Shown one piece after another: positions 16,071 through 24,794 of a DNA stretch of 64,000 nt. The stretch covers positions 84,540 to 148,539 of the forward strand of contig CBDBMR010000006.1 in NCBI GenBank assembly GCA_965207535.1, in the 5' to 3' direction. This DNA comes from JAJDXO01 sp965207535 (GTDB lineage Bacteria > Pseudomonadota > Alphaproteobacteria > Rhodospirillales > UBA2165). The stretch's first letter is position 1. The number at the start of each line of letters is the position of its first letter. The translations under genes were made by a program, and so were the position numbers. The notes beneath the pieces were generated by a model, which saw only the letters and a program-made list of their open reading frames with translations, was not told where the DNA came from and did not search any database.

Positions 16071-16748
16071 CTACTCGCGGCCGTAGAACTGCTCGCCGAT
16101 TCTGATGCGCGGCCGGCCCTGCGAGACACGGTGAGCATTGGTGTCCCGCAGGCTATAGACGCAGCCGCAATATTCCTGCTGGTAAAATTCCTCGTCCTTG
16201 GAGATTTCGACCATCCGCTGGGCGCCGCCCTTCTTGCGCCAATTGTGGGTCCAGTAGCTCAGCCCGTCATGCCGGGCGGCCGCGCGTACGCCGCACTCGT
16301 TGATCTGGTCGAGGTTTTTCCAGCGCGACGTGCCGAGCGTGCTGGTGAAAACCGAGTAGCCGTGCTCGACGGCATAGTGGGCGGACCGTTCGAACCGCAT
16401 ATCGAAACAGGCCGTACAACGCGCGCCTCGTTCCGGCTCCCATTCCAGGCCTTCCACCCGGGCGTACCAATTGTCCGTGTCATAGTCGAGATCGGTGAAC
16501 GGGACGCCGAGCTTTTCCGCATAGCGCTTGTTCTCGTCCTTGCGAAGCTCGTACTCCCGGAGGGGGTGAATGTTCGGGTTATAGAACAGGATCTCGTAGT
16601 CGATACCCGAGCGGGTGATCTCGTTCATCACATCGCCGGCGCAGGGCGCACAACACGAATGCAGCAGCAGCCTGTCCGCCCCGCCCGGCGCGGTCAGGGT
16701 CGGCCGCTCATCGGCGGCGCGATCCGGAGAATCCTTTGAACTCGCCAT
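16071..16748 (-). CDS. queH: Epoxyqueuosine reductase QueH
   Basis: A 225-residue protein from the ATG at 16748 (an in-frame ATG at 16787 is an alternative). The QueH (formerly DUF208) signature is present: LLLHSCCAPCAGDV with two adjacent Cys, later ARCTACFDMRFERSA, and QEYCGCVYSLRD. These cysteines bind an iron-sulfur cluster plus a second metal in the characterised family. It catalyses the last step in queuosine tRNA modification, as a non-orthologous replacement of QueG. FTSTLGTSRWKNLDQIN is another conserved block. Confidence 0.92.
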   Translation of the reverse strand: MASSKDSPDRAADERPTLTAPGGADRLLLHSCCAPCAGDVMNEITRSGIDYEILFYNPNIHPLREYELRKDENKRYAEKLGVPFTDLDYDTDNWYARVEGLEWEPERGARCTACFDMRFERSAHYAVEHGYSVFTSTLGTSRWKNLDQINECGVRAAARHDGLSYWTHNWRKKGGAQRMVEISKDEEFYQQEYCGCVYSLRDTNAHRVSQGRPRIRIGEQFYGRE

Positions 16749-17221
16749 CGGAGCTATATAAGCCCTGTCTCGCCCGGAGGCAATCACTGCCGGGCCGCCA
16801 ATTGGGTGGCTCCCAGGCCTCCAACCAGGCGCAGTCCATCCAACTCGGCAATCAGATAACTGACTGTAATTAAAAGACTAAACCATAATTATACAATAAT
16901 AAGTTAATTTCGGCGTTTTTCCTCATTGTGAACCTGGCCCGGACGGCCTGGCGCGCCTGACGGCCGCCGGAGAACCCCGACGCCGGGCTCTCGTCCGGCG
17001 GGCGGCGGCGTGACCCGGGCAAACGGTGATTCGAGACCGTGCGCCGGCGCAATTTTCGCCGGCCCGCCGCCAAGCATTGGAATTCCAGGCCGCACGAATG
17101 CTTCAATTGACGAAACGGCCGCTGACCGTCTTGACAGGATTACCGTGCCGGTCCAATTATCGCCTGATTTCGGGGACAAGCCGGACCAAGGCCGGCAGCT
17201 CGATTGGGATCAAATAAGTTC
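16749..17221. other. Intergenic region between queH and the M23 peptidase gene
   Basis: No convincing gene is seen in these ~470 bp. An AT-rich patch at 16870-16915 (TTATACAATAATAAG within it) stands out in a GC-rich background and is the best candidate promoter region for the divergent genes. The rest is GC-rich without recognised motifs. Confidence 0.4.
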
Positions 17222-18550
17222 ATGTTGAATTCGGTTTTTGTCGGACGGGTTCCGATGGCGATCACCGTGATTGTCGCTTCCGTTCTGCCCATCTGGCTCC
17301 TTGATTTCAGGCCATCGGATGCTTCCCTGGTCGAGGGCCCCATCGAACAAGCCGTGCCGGTCGAACAGGCCGCGTCCGTCGAACAGGCGGTCCCGCCGGC
17401 TCCACCCGAGGTAACCGGTCCCATTCCCATCAACCGCAAGATCCGGATCAGCCGTGGCGACACGCTGATGGGGCTGATGATCGAAGCCGGGGTTGAGCGA
17501 ATTGACGCGTACAATGCCATCGAGGCCCTGCGTAAGCATTTCGACCCGCGCCGCTTGCGGCCGGAGCATGAGATCGTTGTCAGTTTCAAGAAAGAGAATG
17601 AGGCTGCGGAGGCGGAGACGTTTACCGGTCTCATCATCCGGCCCGACCGAGCTGTCGAATACGCCGTCCGGCGTACCGGCGACGGTAAATTCTCAGCCGG
17701 CAAATCAGTCAAGGAAGTGGAACGCACCCTGGTCCGTGCCGAAGGGGTCATCCGTTCCAGCCTCTATCTTTCCGCCGTCGAGGCAGGGGTACCCGCGGGC
17801 GTGTTGCAGGAGTTGGTCCGCATTTATTCCTGGGACGTGGATTTCCAGCGTTCGATCCAACCGGATGACCGGTTCGACGTCATGTACGAACGGTTCTTCG
17901 CCAGGAATGGAACTTACGTCCGGGATGGCGAAATCATCTACGCCAACCTCGTTCTCCAAGGAGACGAGCACCCCCTCTACCGTCACACGCTGGCCGACGA
18001 GAGTGCCGACTACTTTGACGACAAGGGCAAAAGCGCACGCAAAGCGCTGATGCGCACGCCGATCAATGGTGCGAGGCTGTCCTCGGGGTACGGTGTCCGC
18101 CGCCACCCAATTCTCGGATTCAACAAAATGCACCAGGGCGTCGATTTTGCGGCGCCCGCCGGCACGCCGATCTACGCCGCCGGCGACGGGACCATCGTCT
18201 ATCGGGGACGCAACGGCGCCTACGGTAATTACGTCCGCATTCGCCACAACTCGGAATACTCGACCGCGTACGCGCACCTTTCAAAGTTCAACCGCCGCGC
18301 CCGGAACGGACAGCGGGTCAAGCAGGGCCAGATCATCGGTTATGTGGGATCCACCGGCCGGTCCACCGGGCCGCACCTCCACTACGAAATCCTGAGGCGC
18401 GGCCGCCAGACCAACCCCATGCGGGTAAGGATGCCCTCCGGCAAGAACCTGAAGGGGGAGGCGCTGGCACGGTTCCAGACCGAACGCGCACGGATCGAGG
18501 AAGAGTTTGCCGGCCTGACGATCACCCGGAAGGCGGCCTCCGCCGATTAA
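17222..18550 (+). CDS. M23-family murein endopeptidase (OapA/MepM-like)
   Basis: A 442-residue protein from the ATG at 17222. One N-terminal membrane segment (MAITVIVASVLPIWLL) is followed by a Glu/Pro/Val-rich linker. A LysM/OapA-like region (RKIRISRGDTLMGLMIEAGV) comes next, then the C-terminal LytM domain. The Zn ligands are visible in HQGVDFAAPAGTPIYA (H-x3-D) and HLHYE. It probably cleaves peptidoglycan cross-links in the periplasm for cell growth or division. Its end faces clpB, with a long hairpin between. Confidence 0.88.
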   Translation: MLNSVFVGRVPMAITVIVASVLPIWLLDFRPSDASLVEGPIEQAVPVEQAASVEQAVPPAPPEVTGPIPINRKIRISRGDTLMGLMIEAGVERIDAYNAIEALRKHFDPRRLRPEHEIVVSFKKENEAAEAETFTGLIIRPDRAVEYAVRRTGDGKFSAGKSVKEVERTLVRAEGVIRSSLYLSAVEAGVPAGVLQELVRIYSWDVDFQRSIQPDDRFDVMYERFFARNGTYVRDGEIIYANLVLQGDEHPLYRHTLADESADYFDDKGKSARKALMRTPINGARLSSGYGVRRHPILGFNKMHQGVDFAAPAGTPIYAAGDGTIVYRGRNGAYGNYVRIRHNSEYSTAYAHLSKFNRRARNGQRVKQGQIIGYVGSTGRSTGPHLHYEILRRGRQTNPMRVRMPSGKNLKGEALARFQTERARIEEEFAGLTITRKAASAD

Positions 18551-18603
18551 GCCGCATTTCCGACCGGCGCCGCGCAGACCATGACCCCGGTGAGAAATGC
18601 GGG
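18551..18603. repeat. 37-bp repeat element copy 2 within a long hairpin between convergent genes
   Basis: Bases 18567-18603 are the inverse complement of the element at 4395-4431. Including the left side, the whole segment forms a hairpin in which CCGCATTTC near the M23 stop pairs with GAAATGCGG near the clpB stop, with CCGG pairs continuing inward. It may act as a bidirectional terminator or mRNA-stabilising structure, although there is no poly-U tail. Confidence 0.7.
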
Positions 18604-21204
18604 TTAAGCCGCTTCCGCGTCGACGACGGCCTCTCCGTTCACCTCGAGGCCATCGGCGCCTGCGGTCACATGGACCGTATCGCCGTCGGAAATCTTGTCA
18701 TCCAGGATCATGGCGGCGAGCGAATTTTCCAATTTTCGCTGAATGACCCGCTTCAATGGCCGGGCGCCGTAAACCTGGTCGTACCCCGCATGGGCCAGCC
18801 AATCCCGTGCCGTGATGTCGAGATCCAGGGTAATCTTGCGCTCGGCCAGCCGGTCCGACAATTGGGCGAGCTGAATATCGACAATACCGCCCATATGTTC
18901 CCGAAACAGGCGGTGAAACAGGATCACCTCGTCCAGCCGGTTCAGAAACTCGGGCCGGAAGGCGTTGCGGACCACTTCCATCACCTCGCCGCGCACCTCG
19001 GTGGAATCATGCCCCTCTTCCTGAGCCGCCAGGATCTCCGACCCCAGATTGGAGGTCAGGATGATCAGCGTATTGCGGAAATCGACCGTGCGGCCCTGGC
19101 CGTCGGTCAGCCGCCCGTCCTCCAGTACCTGAAGGAGGATATTGAAGACATCCGGATGCGCCTTCTCGACTTCGTCGAACAGCACCACCTGATAGGGCCG
19201 CCGCCGGACGGCCTCGGTCAGCGCGCCGCCCTCGTCATAACCCACATATCCCGGAGGCGCGCCGATCAGGCGGGCCACCGCATGCTTCTCCATATACTCG
19301 GACATGTCGATCCGCTGCATGGCGGTCTCGTCGTCGAACAGGAACGCGGCAAGCGCCTTGGTGAGTTCAGTCTTGCCCACACCGGTCGGGCCGATAAACA
19401 GGAAGGAGCCCATCGGGCGCTGCGGATCGCCAAGTCCCGCCCGTGACCGCCGTACCGCATTCGAAACCGCGGCCAATGCCTCGGCCTGACCGACAACCCG
19501 TTCGGCCAGCCGGTCCTCCATTTGAACCAGCTTCTCCCGCTCCCCTTCGAGCATCTTGTCGACCGGAATACCGGTCCAGCGGGAGACAACGCCGGCAATG
19601 TGTTCCTCGGTCACCGTTTCCTGAACCAGCTTGTGTTCCTCGGCGGCCTCGGCGCGCTCCAAAACCTGCTCCAGTTCGGGAATTCGGCCGTACTGAAGCT
19701 CGCCAGCCTTTTCGTATTGACCGTCGCGAAGGGCGATTTCCATATCGCCGCGCGCCTGGTCGAGTTCCTCCTTGACCTTCTGGGTGGCGGCGATGTCGGC
19801 CTTCTCGTTCATCCACTTTGCGGTCATCTCCGCCGAGCTCTCTTCGAGTCCGGCCAGTTCGGCCTCCAAGTGCTCCAGGCGATCCTTCGAGGATCTGTCA
19901 TCCTCTTTCTTCAGCGCTTCGCGTTCGATCTTGAGCTGTATGATCCGCCGGTCGAGTTCGTCGATATCTTCCGGCTTGGAGTCCACCTCCATGCGCAGCC
20001 GGCTCGCCGCTTCATCGACCAGGTCAATGGCCTTGTCCGGCAGGAAGCGGTCCGAGATGTATCGGTTGGACAGGATCGCCGCGGAGACCAATGCCCCGTC
20101 GGTGATCCGAACGCCGTGGTGAAGGTCATACTTCTCCTTGATGCCCCGGAGGATCGAGATGGTGTCCTCGACGGTCGGCTCCGCAATGAAGACCGGCTGG
20201 AAACGGCGCGCAAGAGCCGCGTCCTTTTCGACGTGTTTGCGGTATTCGTCGAGGGTCGTGGCGCCGACGCAATGAAGTTCGCCGCGGGCCAGGGCGGGTT
20301 TCAGCAGGTTCGAGGCGTCGATGGCTCCCTCGGCGGCGCCGGCGCCGACAAGGGTGTGCATTTCATCAATGAACAGGACGATCTCACCCATCGAGTCGAC
20401 GATCTCGTTCAATACCGCCTTGAGGCGTTCCTCGAATTCGCCGCGAAATTTCGCCCCGGCAAGCAGGGCGCCCAGATCCAGCACCATCAGACGTTTGTTC
20501 TGAAGCGCCTCGGGAACGTCCCCATTGACGATCCGCTGTGCCAGGCCTTCGACGATCGCGGTCTTGCCGACGCCCGGTTCGCCGATCAGCACGGGGTTGT
20601 TCTTCGTGCGCCGGGCCAACACCTGGATGGTGCGGCGGATTTCCTCGTCGCGGCCGATGACCGGATCCAGCTTGCCGCCGCGCGCCTCGCCGGTGAGGTC
20701 CCGGGCAAACTTCTTCAAGGCGTCGTAGGTATCCTCGGCCGTCGCGGTATCGGCGGTGCGCCCCTTGCGCACCTCCTCGATGGCCGAATTCAACGATTGG
20801 GGCGTCACGCCGGCATCCGCCAGAACCCGGTGGGATTTGGTGTTGGGCATGATCGCCAGCGCGAGCAGCAGCCGTTCGGCGGTGACGTAGGAATCGCCCG
20901 CCTTCTCGGCCAGTTCTTCGGCCTGCCGGAACAGTTTCGACGTTTCCGACGCGAGGTAGACCTGTCCGGCCCCGTCGCCTTCGACGACCGTCAACCGCTT
21001 GAGTTCTTCGGATACCTTGGCGTGGGCCTCGGTGGCATTGCCGCCCGCGGCCTCTATCAGGTTGGCGGCCAGACCTTCCCCGTCCTCCAACAGGACCTTG
21101 AGGACGTGCTCGGGCGTCAGTTGCTGGTGTGAGGACCGGCTGGCAAGTCCCTGAGCGGATTGAATGAAACCGCGAGACCGCTCAGTATATTTTTCGGCGT
21201 CCAT
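18604..21204 (-). CDS. clpB: ATP-dependent disaggregase ClpB
   Basis: An 866-residue Hsp100 protein. The N-domain includes LTPEHVLKVLLEDGEG. NBD1 has the Walker A GEPGVGKTAI and Walker B VLFIDEMHTLVGAG. The long coiled-coil M-domain spans about residues 400-530 (LEHLEAELAGLEESSAEM and similar), and its presence distinguishes ClpB from ClpA or ClpC. NBD2 has GPTGVGKTEL and VVLFDEVEKAHPDVFN. It resolubilises aggregated proteins with DnaK. The C-terminus is Asp/Glu/Ala-rich. I could not recognise a clear heat-shock sigma-32 promoter upstream. Confidence 0.98.
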   Translation of the reverse strand: MDAEKYTERSRGFIQSAQGLASRSSHQQLTPEHVLKVLLEDGEGLAANLIEAAGGNATEAHAKVSEELKRLTVVEGDGAGQVYLASETSKLFRQAEELAEKAGDSYVTAERLLLALAIMPNTKSHRVLADAGVTPQSLNSAIEEVRKGRTADTATAEDTYDALKKFARDLTGEARGGKLDPVIGRDEEIRRTIQVLARRTKNNPVLIGEPGVGKTAIVEGLAQRIVNGDVPEALQNKRLMVLDLGALLAGAKFRGEFEERLKAVLNEIVDSMGEIVLFIDEMHTLVGAGAAEGAIDASNLLKPALARGELHCVGATTLDEYRKHVEKDAALARRFQPVFIAEPTVEDTISILRGIKEKYDLHHGVRITDGALVSAAILSNRYISDRFLPDKAIDLVDEAASRLRMEVDSKPEDIDELDRRIIQLKIEREALKKEDDRSSKDRLEHLEAELAGLEESSAEMTAKWMNEKADIAATQKVKEELDQARGDMEIALRDGQYEKAGELQYGRIPELEQVLERAEAAEEHKLVQETVTEEHIAGVVSRWTGIPVDKMLEGEREKLVQMEDRLAERVVGQAEALAAVSNAVRRSRAGLGDPQRPMGSFLFIGPTGVGKTELTKALAAFLFDDETAMQRIDMSEYMEKHAVARLIGAPPGYVGYDEGGALTEAVRRRPYQVVLFDEVEKAHPDVFNILLQVLEDGRLTDGQGRTVDFRNTLIILTSNLGSEILAAQEEGHDSTEVRGEVMEVVRNAFRPEFLNRLDEVILFHRLFREHMGGIVDIQLAQLSDRLAERKITLDLDITARDWLAHAGYDQVYGARPLKRVIQRKLENSLAAMILDDKISDGDTVHVTAGADGLEVNGEAVVDAEAA

Positions 21205-21358
21205 GTTGATCCACCCGTTGTTTCGACAGAGCCATCCGCCCCGATATACCGGCGGCGCATGGCCCCTCTAAAGATGGGACAATTGTACAATAGCCCTTAA
21301 TATGTTGCGAATTCAGCGGCCTGCAAGGGCCGCTCACGCCGTCCGGAAGCGGAGACCG

Positions 21359-22123
21359 ATGACCCACACGGTGACCGACCTCTATCGTTATCCCATCAAG
21401 GGCATGAACGCGGAAGCGTTGGAAGCCGTCGATCTATCGCCCGGCGAAGCATTTCCCCTGGATCGGGCCTACGCTTTCGCCCTGACCGGGACCCGGTTCG
21501 ACGAGAACGACCCGGCTCACCTGCCCAAGACCGACTTCCTGATGTTGATGCGGGATGAGCGCCTGGCGGAATTGTCGGTTGTCCTCGAAGACAATGCCTC
21601 CCGCGCGACAATTTACCAAGGCCCGGATGTTCTGGTCTCCGGCGATGTGTCCGACAGCACTCGGCGCCGGGCCATCGAACAGGCGGTGGGCGGATTTATG
21701 GGACTGCCGGAGAATGACGCGCCGCGCCTGGTTCACGCGGACGGCCATACGTTCTCCGACCACAGGAACAAGGTGGTTTCGATCATCAACCTGGCGTCGG
21801 TGCGGGCGCTGGAAAAGGCCATGGGAGCGCCGGTCCACCCGTTGAGATTTCGCGGCAACCTCTATATCGACGGGGGTGAGGCCTGGGAGGAATTCCAATG
21901 GATCGACCGGGCGCTCGAGATCGGGACCGCGCGGCTGACAGCCACCAAACGGACCGACCGTTGCGCCGCAACGAGCGTTAATCCGGTGACGGCCCGGCGT
22001 GATTTGAACGTGGTGAACGGCCTGACCCGGGCCTTCGGTCATTTCGACATGGGCATTTATGCCCGGGTGGAGGAGGGCGGAACGATCGCCGTCGGCGATG
22101 CGGTCAGCTTCCCCGCCGATTAG
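21359..22123 (+). CDS. MOSC domain-containing protein
   Basis: A 254-residue protein from the ATG at 21359, which gives the standard N-terminus VTDLYRYPIKGMNAEALEAVDL of the MOSC beta-barrel domain. The C-terminal MOSC domain has its conserved Cys in RCAATSVNPVTARRDLNVVNGL. Family members bind molybdenum cofactor through this Cys and include amidoxime reductases and cofactor carriers (YiiM, mARC). Substrate unknown. The gene ends 3 bp from the convergent DUF4167 gene stop. Confidence 0.88.
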   Translation: MTHTVTDLYRYPIKGMNAEALEAVDLSPGEAFPLDRAYAFALTGTRFDENDPAHLPKTDFLMLMRDERLAELSVVLEDNASRATIYQGPDVLVSGDVSDSTRRRAIEQAVGGFMGLPENDAPRLVHADGHTFSDHRNKVVSIINLASVRALEKAMGAPVHPLRFRGNLYIDGGEAWEEFQWIDRALEIGTARLTATKRTDRCAATSVNPVTARRDLNVVNGLTRAFGHFDMGIYARVEEGGTIAVGDAVSFPAD

Positions 22124-22126
22124 GAA

Positions 22127-22639
22127 CTAGGCCGTCGTGGCTTGGTCGGGTGCCGCCTCTTCGTCTTCGGATGTCGGTTCCGCGGCTTCGACAATCGGTA
22201 CCACTTCAACTTCCGCATCCTGCTTCGGTTCGGGCGAGTGGTCTTTGCCGTTGCCGTTCTCGGCCTGTACGTCGGCGGCTTCCGGCCGCTGGTCTTCACC
22301 GGTCTCTGCCGTATTGCCGTCGGCTTCGCTCTGAATTTCGGCCGGACGGTCGTCCCCGTTGCCGCGCCGCCGGCCTCGCTGTTGATCCTGGCGGCCGTTG
22401 TCGCCGTCGGCATTCATTATGCGGTAGTAGTGCTCGGCGTGCTGATAGAAGTTCTCCGACGCGATGCGATCCCCGGAGGATTGCGCATCACGCGCCAATG
22501 TCTGGTACTTTTCGAAGACCTGCTGGGCCGTGCCCCTGACCCGGCCTTCCGGCCCGTTGCTGTCAAAGTTGTTGCTGCGGCCCTGACGCTTTCCTCCACC
22601 GCGATTGCGGCTGCGCCGAGGGTTGGAACCCTGTTTCAT
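22127..22639 (-). CDS. DUF4167 domain protein, RNA-binding-like
   Basis: A 170-residue protein. The Arg/Gly/Asn-rich N-terminus (KQGSNPRRSRNRGGGKRQGR) is basic, followed by the conserved core RGTAQQVFEKYQTLARDAQSSGDRIASENFYQHAEHYYRI, then a long acidic tail of Glu, Asp and Ala. This is the DUF4167 family, usually adjacent to prmC/prfA in alphaproteobacteria. The basic/acidic make-up suits an RNA- or ribosome-associated protein, but function is unknown. The gap to prmC (22640-22863) holds no recognisable gene. Confidence 0.85.
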   Translation of the reverse strand: MKQGSNPRRSRNRGGGKRQGRSNNFDSNGPEGRVRGTAQQVFEKYQTLARDAQSSGDRIASENFYQHAEHYYRIMNADGDNGRQDQQRGRRRGNGDDRPAEIQSEADGNTAETGEDQRPEAADVQAENGNGKDHSPEPKQDAEVEVVPIVEAAEPTSEDEEAAPDQATTA

Positions 22640-22863
22640 GTCACCTGTTTCGTTTGCTTACGTCCAACAATTTCCGGCCGACGTATTCCCCTAAGATGAG
22701 CCCCCACATGGGTGGCTTTTGGCCATTCGCCCTCATCCAACGACGGCAATTTAGGGAGGGTTTCTATCGCTTGCGCGATGCACGACGTTTACCGTCGGCG
22801 TTTACCCTGAGATCAACCTAGTCGCCGGGAACCCCTCTGCCAACCACGGAATCGCGATTATTG

Positions 22864-23724
22864 TCATGTATGGGCAACTGTTGCTAAAAGGCAACGCTCA
22901 CGGTTCGCGAGGTCGCGGCCGCGGGCCGCCACGCAGAACCCTGATTCCATTAGAATTTGGCTGACGCTGGGGCCCTGCCCGTGTCCGGTCTCGACGATAA
23001 GCGCTCCTCCCGGCGCAAGATCGGCGGCCAGCCCGGGAATGAGTTCCCGGTACGCATCCAGGCCCCGCACACCGGCGAATAGCGCCTGACGGGGTTCAAA
23101 TTCCGCGACCTCCGGCGGCAACGTCTCCCGCTCCCGGTCGGCGATATAGGGGGGGTTGCAAAGAATAAGATCGAAGCTCCCGCCGATCGCCGTACCCCAG
23201 TTGCCGCAAATGATCCGCGTACGGCTGTCCAGGCCCAATATCCGTGCGTTCCGAAGCGCCGCCTGGCACGCCCCCGGGCTCAGGTCGACGCCGATGCCGG
23301 CCGCATCCGGAAATTCCCGCAGGGCCGACAGGAGCAGGCATCCGGTGCCGGTACCGAGATCCAGGATACGGCGGGGTGCGCCGCGGCGGAAGTGATCGAC
23401 AGCCAGCTCGATCAGCGTTTCCGAATCGGGCCTTGGCGTCAGGGTGTCGGCGGTGACCACGAACTCGTCCTTCCAGAACGCCCGGCGGGCGAGAATTCGG
23501 GATATGGGCTCGCGATTTCGGCGGCGCTCGAGAAACCGGCGGTATTGCTCCTCTTGACGAGTGTCGAGGGCTTGATCGGGTTCGGCAACGATACGCGCCG
23601 TGTCGACGTTCATGGCCGCTTCCAGCAGAAGGCGGGCATCCAGGGCCGATGTCTCCACGCCGGCGCCTTCGAGCGCCATCCGCCCCGCCGAGAGCGCCGC
23701 CCTGGTGGTCAACGGCATGGTCAT
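22864..23724 (-). CDS. prmC: Peptide chain release factor N5-glutamine methyltransferase
   Basis: A 286-residue SAM-dependent methyltransferase. It has ILDLGTGTGCLLLSALREFPDAAGIGVDLS (motif I and post I) and the substrate-binding NPPY in FDLILCNPPYIADRERE. It methylates the Gln of the GGQ motif in release factors. The start overlaps the prfA stop by 4 bp, so translation is coupled, which is the usual prfA-prmC arrangement. Upstream in the operon are the GluTR-like gene and hisS. Confidence 0.96.
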   Translation of the reverse strand: MTMPLTTRAALSAGRMALEGAGVETSALDARLLLEAAMNVDTARIVAEPDQALDTRQEEQYRRFLERRRNREPISRILARRAFWKDEFVVTADTLTPRPDSETLIELAVDHFRRGAPRRILDLGTGTGCLLLSALREFPDAAGIGVDLSPGACQAALRNARILGLDSRTRIICGNWGTAIGGSFDLILCNPPYIADRERETLPPEVAEFEPRQALFAGVRGLDAYRELIPGLAADLAPGGALIVETGHGQGPSVSQILMESGFCVAARGRDLANRERCLLATVAHT

Positions 23725-24794
23725 GAGACGGCGGCGAGGCGCGCCGCCTGATCCTCGGCCGCCAGCGCGTCGACCATCTCGTCCAGATCACCCTCCAGCA
23801 CCTTGGGCAATTGATGCAGCGTGAGATTGATGCGGTGGTCGGTGACCCGGCCCTGAGGGAAATTGTAGGTGCGAATGCGCTCCGACCGGTCGCCGGAACC
23901 CACCTGACTGCGCCGGTCGGCCGCCCGCTCCGCTTCCCGCTCCAGCCGCTCGACCTCGTAGAGGCGGGCGCGCAATACCTTCATCGCCTTGGCGCGGTTC
24001 TTGTGCTGAGACTTCTCATCCTGACACTGGACGACGATGCCGCTCGGCAAATGGGTGATGCGGACCGCGCTGTCGGTCTTATTCACATGCTGACCGCCCG
24101 CACCCTGGGCCCGGTAGGTGTCGATCCTGAGATCCTTGGCGTCGACGGCGATATCGACCTCTTCCGCCTCGGGCAGCACCGCCACCGTGGCCGCCGAGGT
24201 GTGGATGCGGCCCTGGGATTCGGTTTCCGGCACCCGCTGAACCCGGTGGACGCCGGATTCGTACTTGAGCCGGGCGAAGACGCCGCGGCCGTTGATGCTT
24301 GCCATGGCTTCCTTGAAGCCGCCGATCCCCGTCTCCGAGAGCTCGATGACCTCGAAGGTCCAATTGTGGGTCTCGGCATACCGCTGATACATGCGGAACA
24401 GATCGGCGGCGAACAGCGCCGCCTCGTCACCGCCGGTTCCCGCCCGTACCTCGAGGATGGCGTTTCGGTCATCGGCTTCATCCTTGGGCAGCAGCAAAAG
24501 CTGCAGGTCTTTCTCGAGTTCCGGGATACGCTGCTTGAGCGAGCGAAATTCCTCCTCCGCGAGCTCCTTGACCTCGGCATCGGCGTCGGCATCGGCCATC
24601 AATTCCGCGAGGTCGGCGGCCTCGCTCTCGGCGCTCCTCAATCTCTCGATGGCCGCAACGATCGTCGACAGATCGGAAAACTCCTTGGAGAGTTTCGCAA
24701 ATTCCTGGCCGTCGATCCCGTCCCGGCTGGCGAGGGCGTCCTGCAGTTCGGCGTGCCGCGAGACGACACGCTCGAGTTTCTCATCCAGGCTCAC
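23721..24794 (-). CDS. prfA: Peptide chain release factor 1
   Basis: A 357-residue class I release factor. The hydrolysis motif is GAGGQHVNKTDSAVRITHLP; an anticodon-like loop lies in the region around residues 180-200 (VPETESQGRIHTS, with the P-E-T that recognises UAA/UAG, confirming RF1 rather than RF2). N-terminal coiled coil spans about residues 1-95. It overlaps both neighbours (GluTR-like gene upstream, prmC downstream) by 4 bp. Confidence 0.97.
   Translation of the reverse strand: MSLDEKLERVVSRHAELQDALASRDGIDGQEFAKLSKEFSDLSTIVAAIERLRSAESEAADLAELMADADADAEVKELAEEEFRSLKQRIPELEKDLQLLLLPKDEADDRNAILEVRAGTGGDEAALFAADLFRMYQRYAETHNWTFEVIELSETGIGGFKEAMASINGRGVFARLKYESGVHRVQRVPETESQGRIHTSAATVAVLPEAEEVDIAVDAKDLRIDTYRAQGAGGQHVNKTDSAVRITHLPSGIVVQCQDEKSQHKNRAKAMKVLRARLYEVERLEREAERAADRRSQVGSGDRSERIRTYNFPQGRVTDHRINLTLHQLPKVLEGDLDEMVDALAAEDQAARLAAVS

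Noticed and set aside
13931..16138. 735-residue minus-strand open frame opposite phaA and iclR
   Set aside because: It is a shadow of phaA and the IclR gene: its sequence is His/Arg/Gly-rich and matches nothing, while the plus-strand genes are full family members.
19522..21132. 536-residue plus-strand open frame opposite clpB
   Set aside because: Antisense to a highly conserved gene; no motif. High GC content keeps antisense frames open.
21205..21300. Sigma-32 heat-shock promoter for clpB
   Set aside because: Expected for clpB, but I found no convincing -35/-10 pair at the right spacing in the upstream segment.
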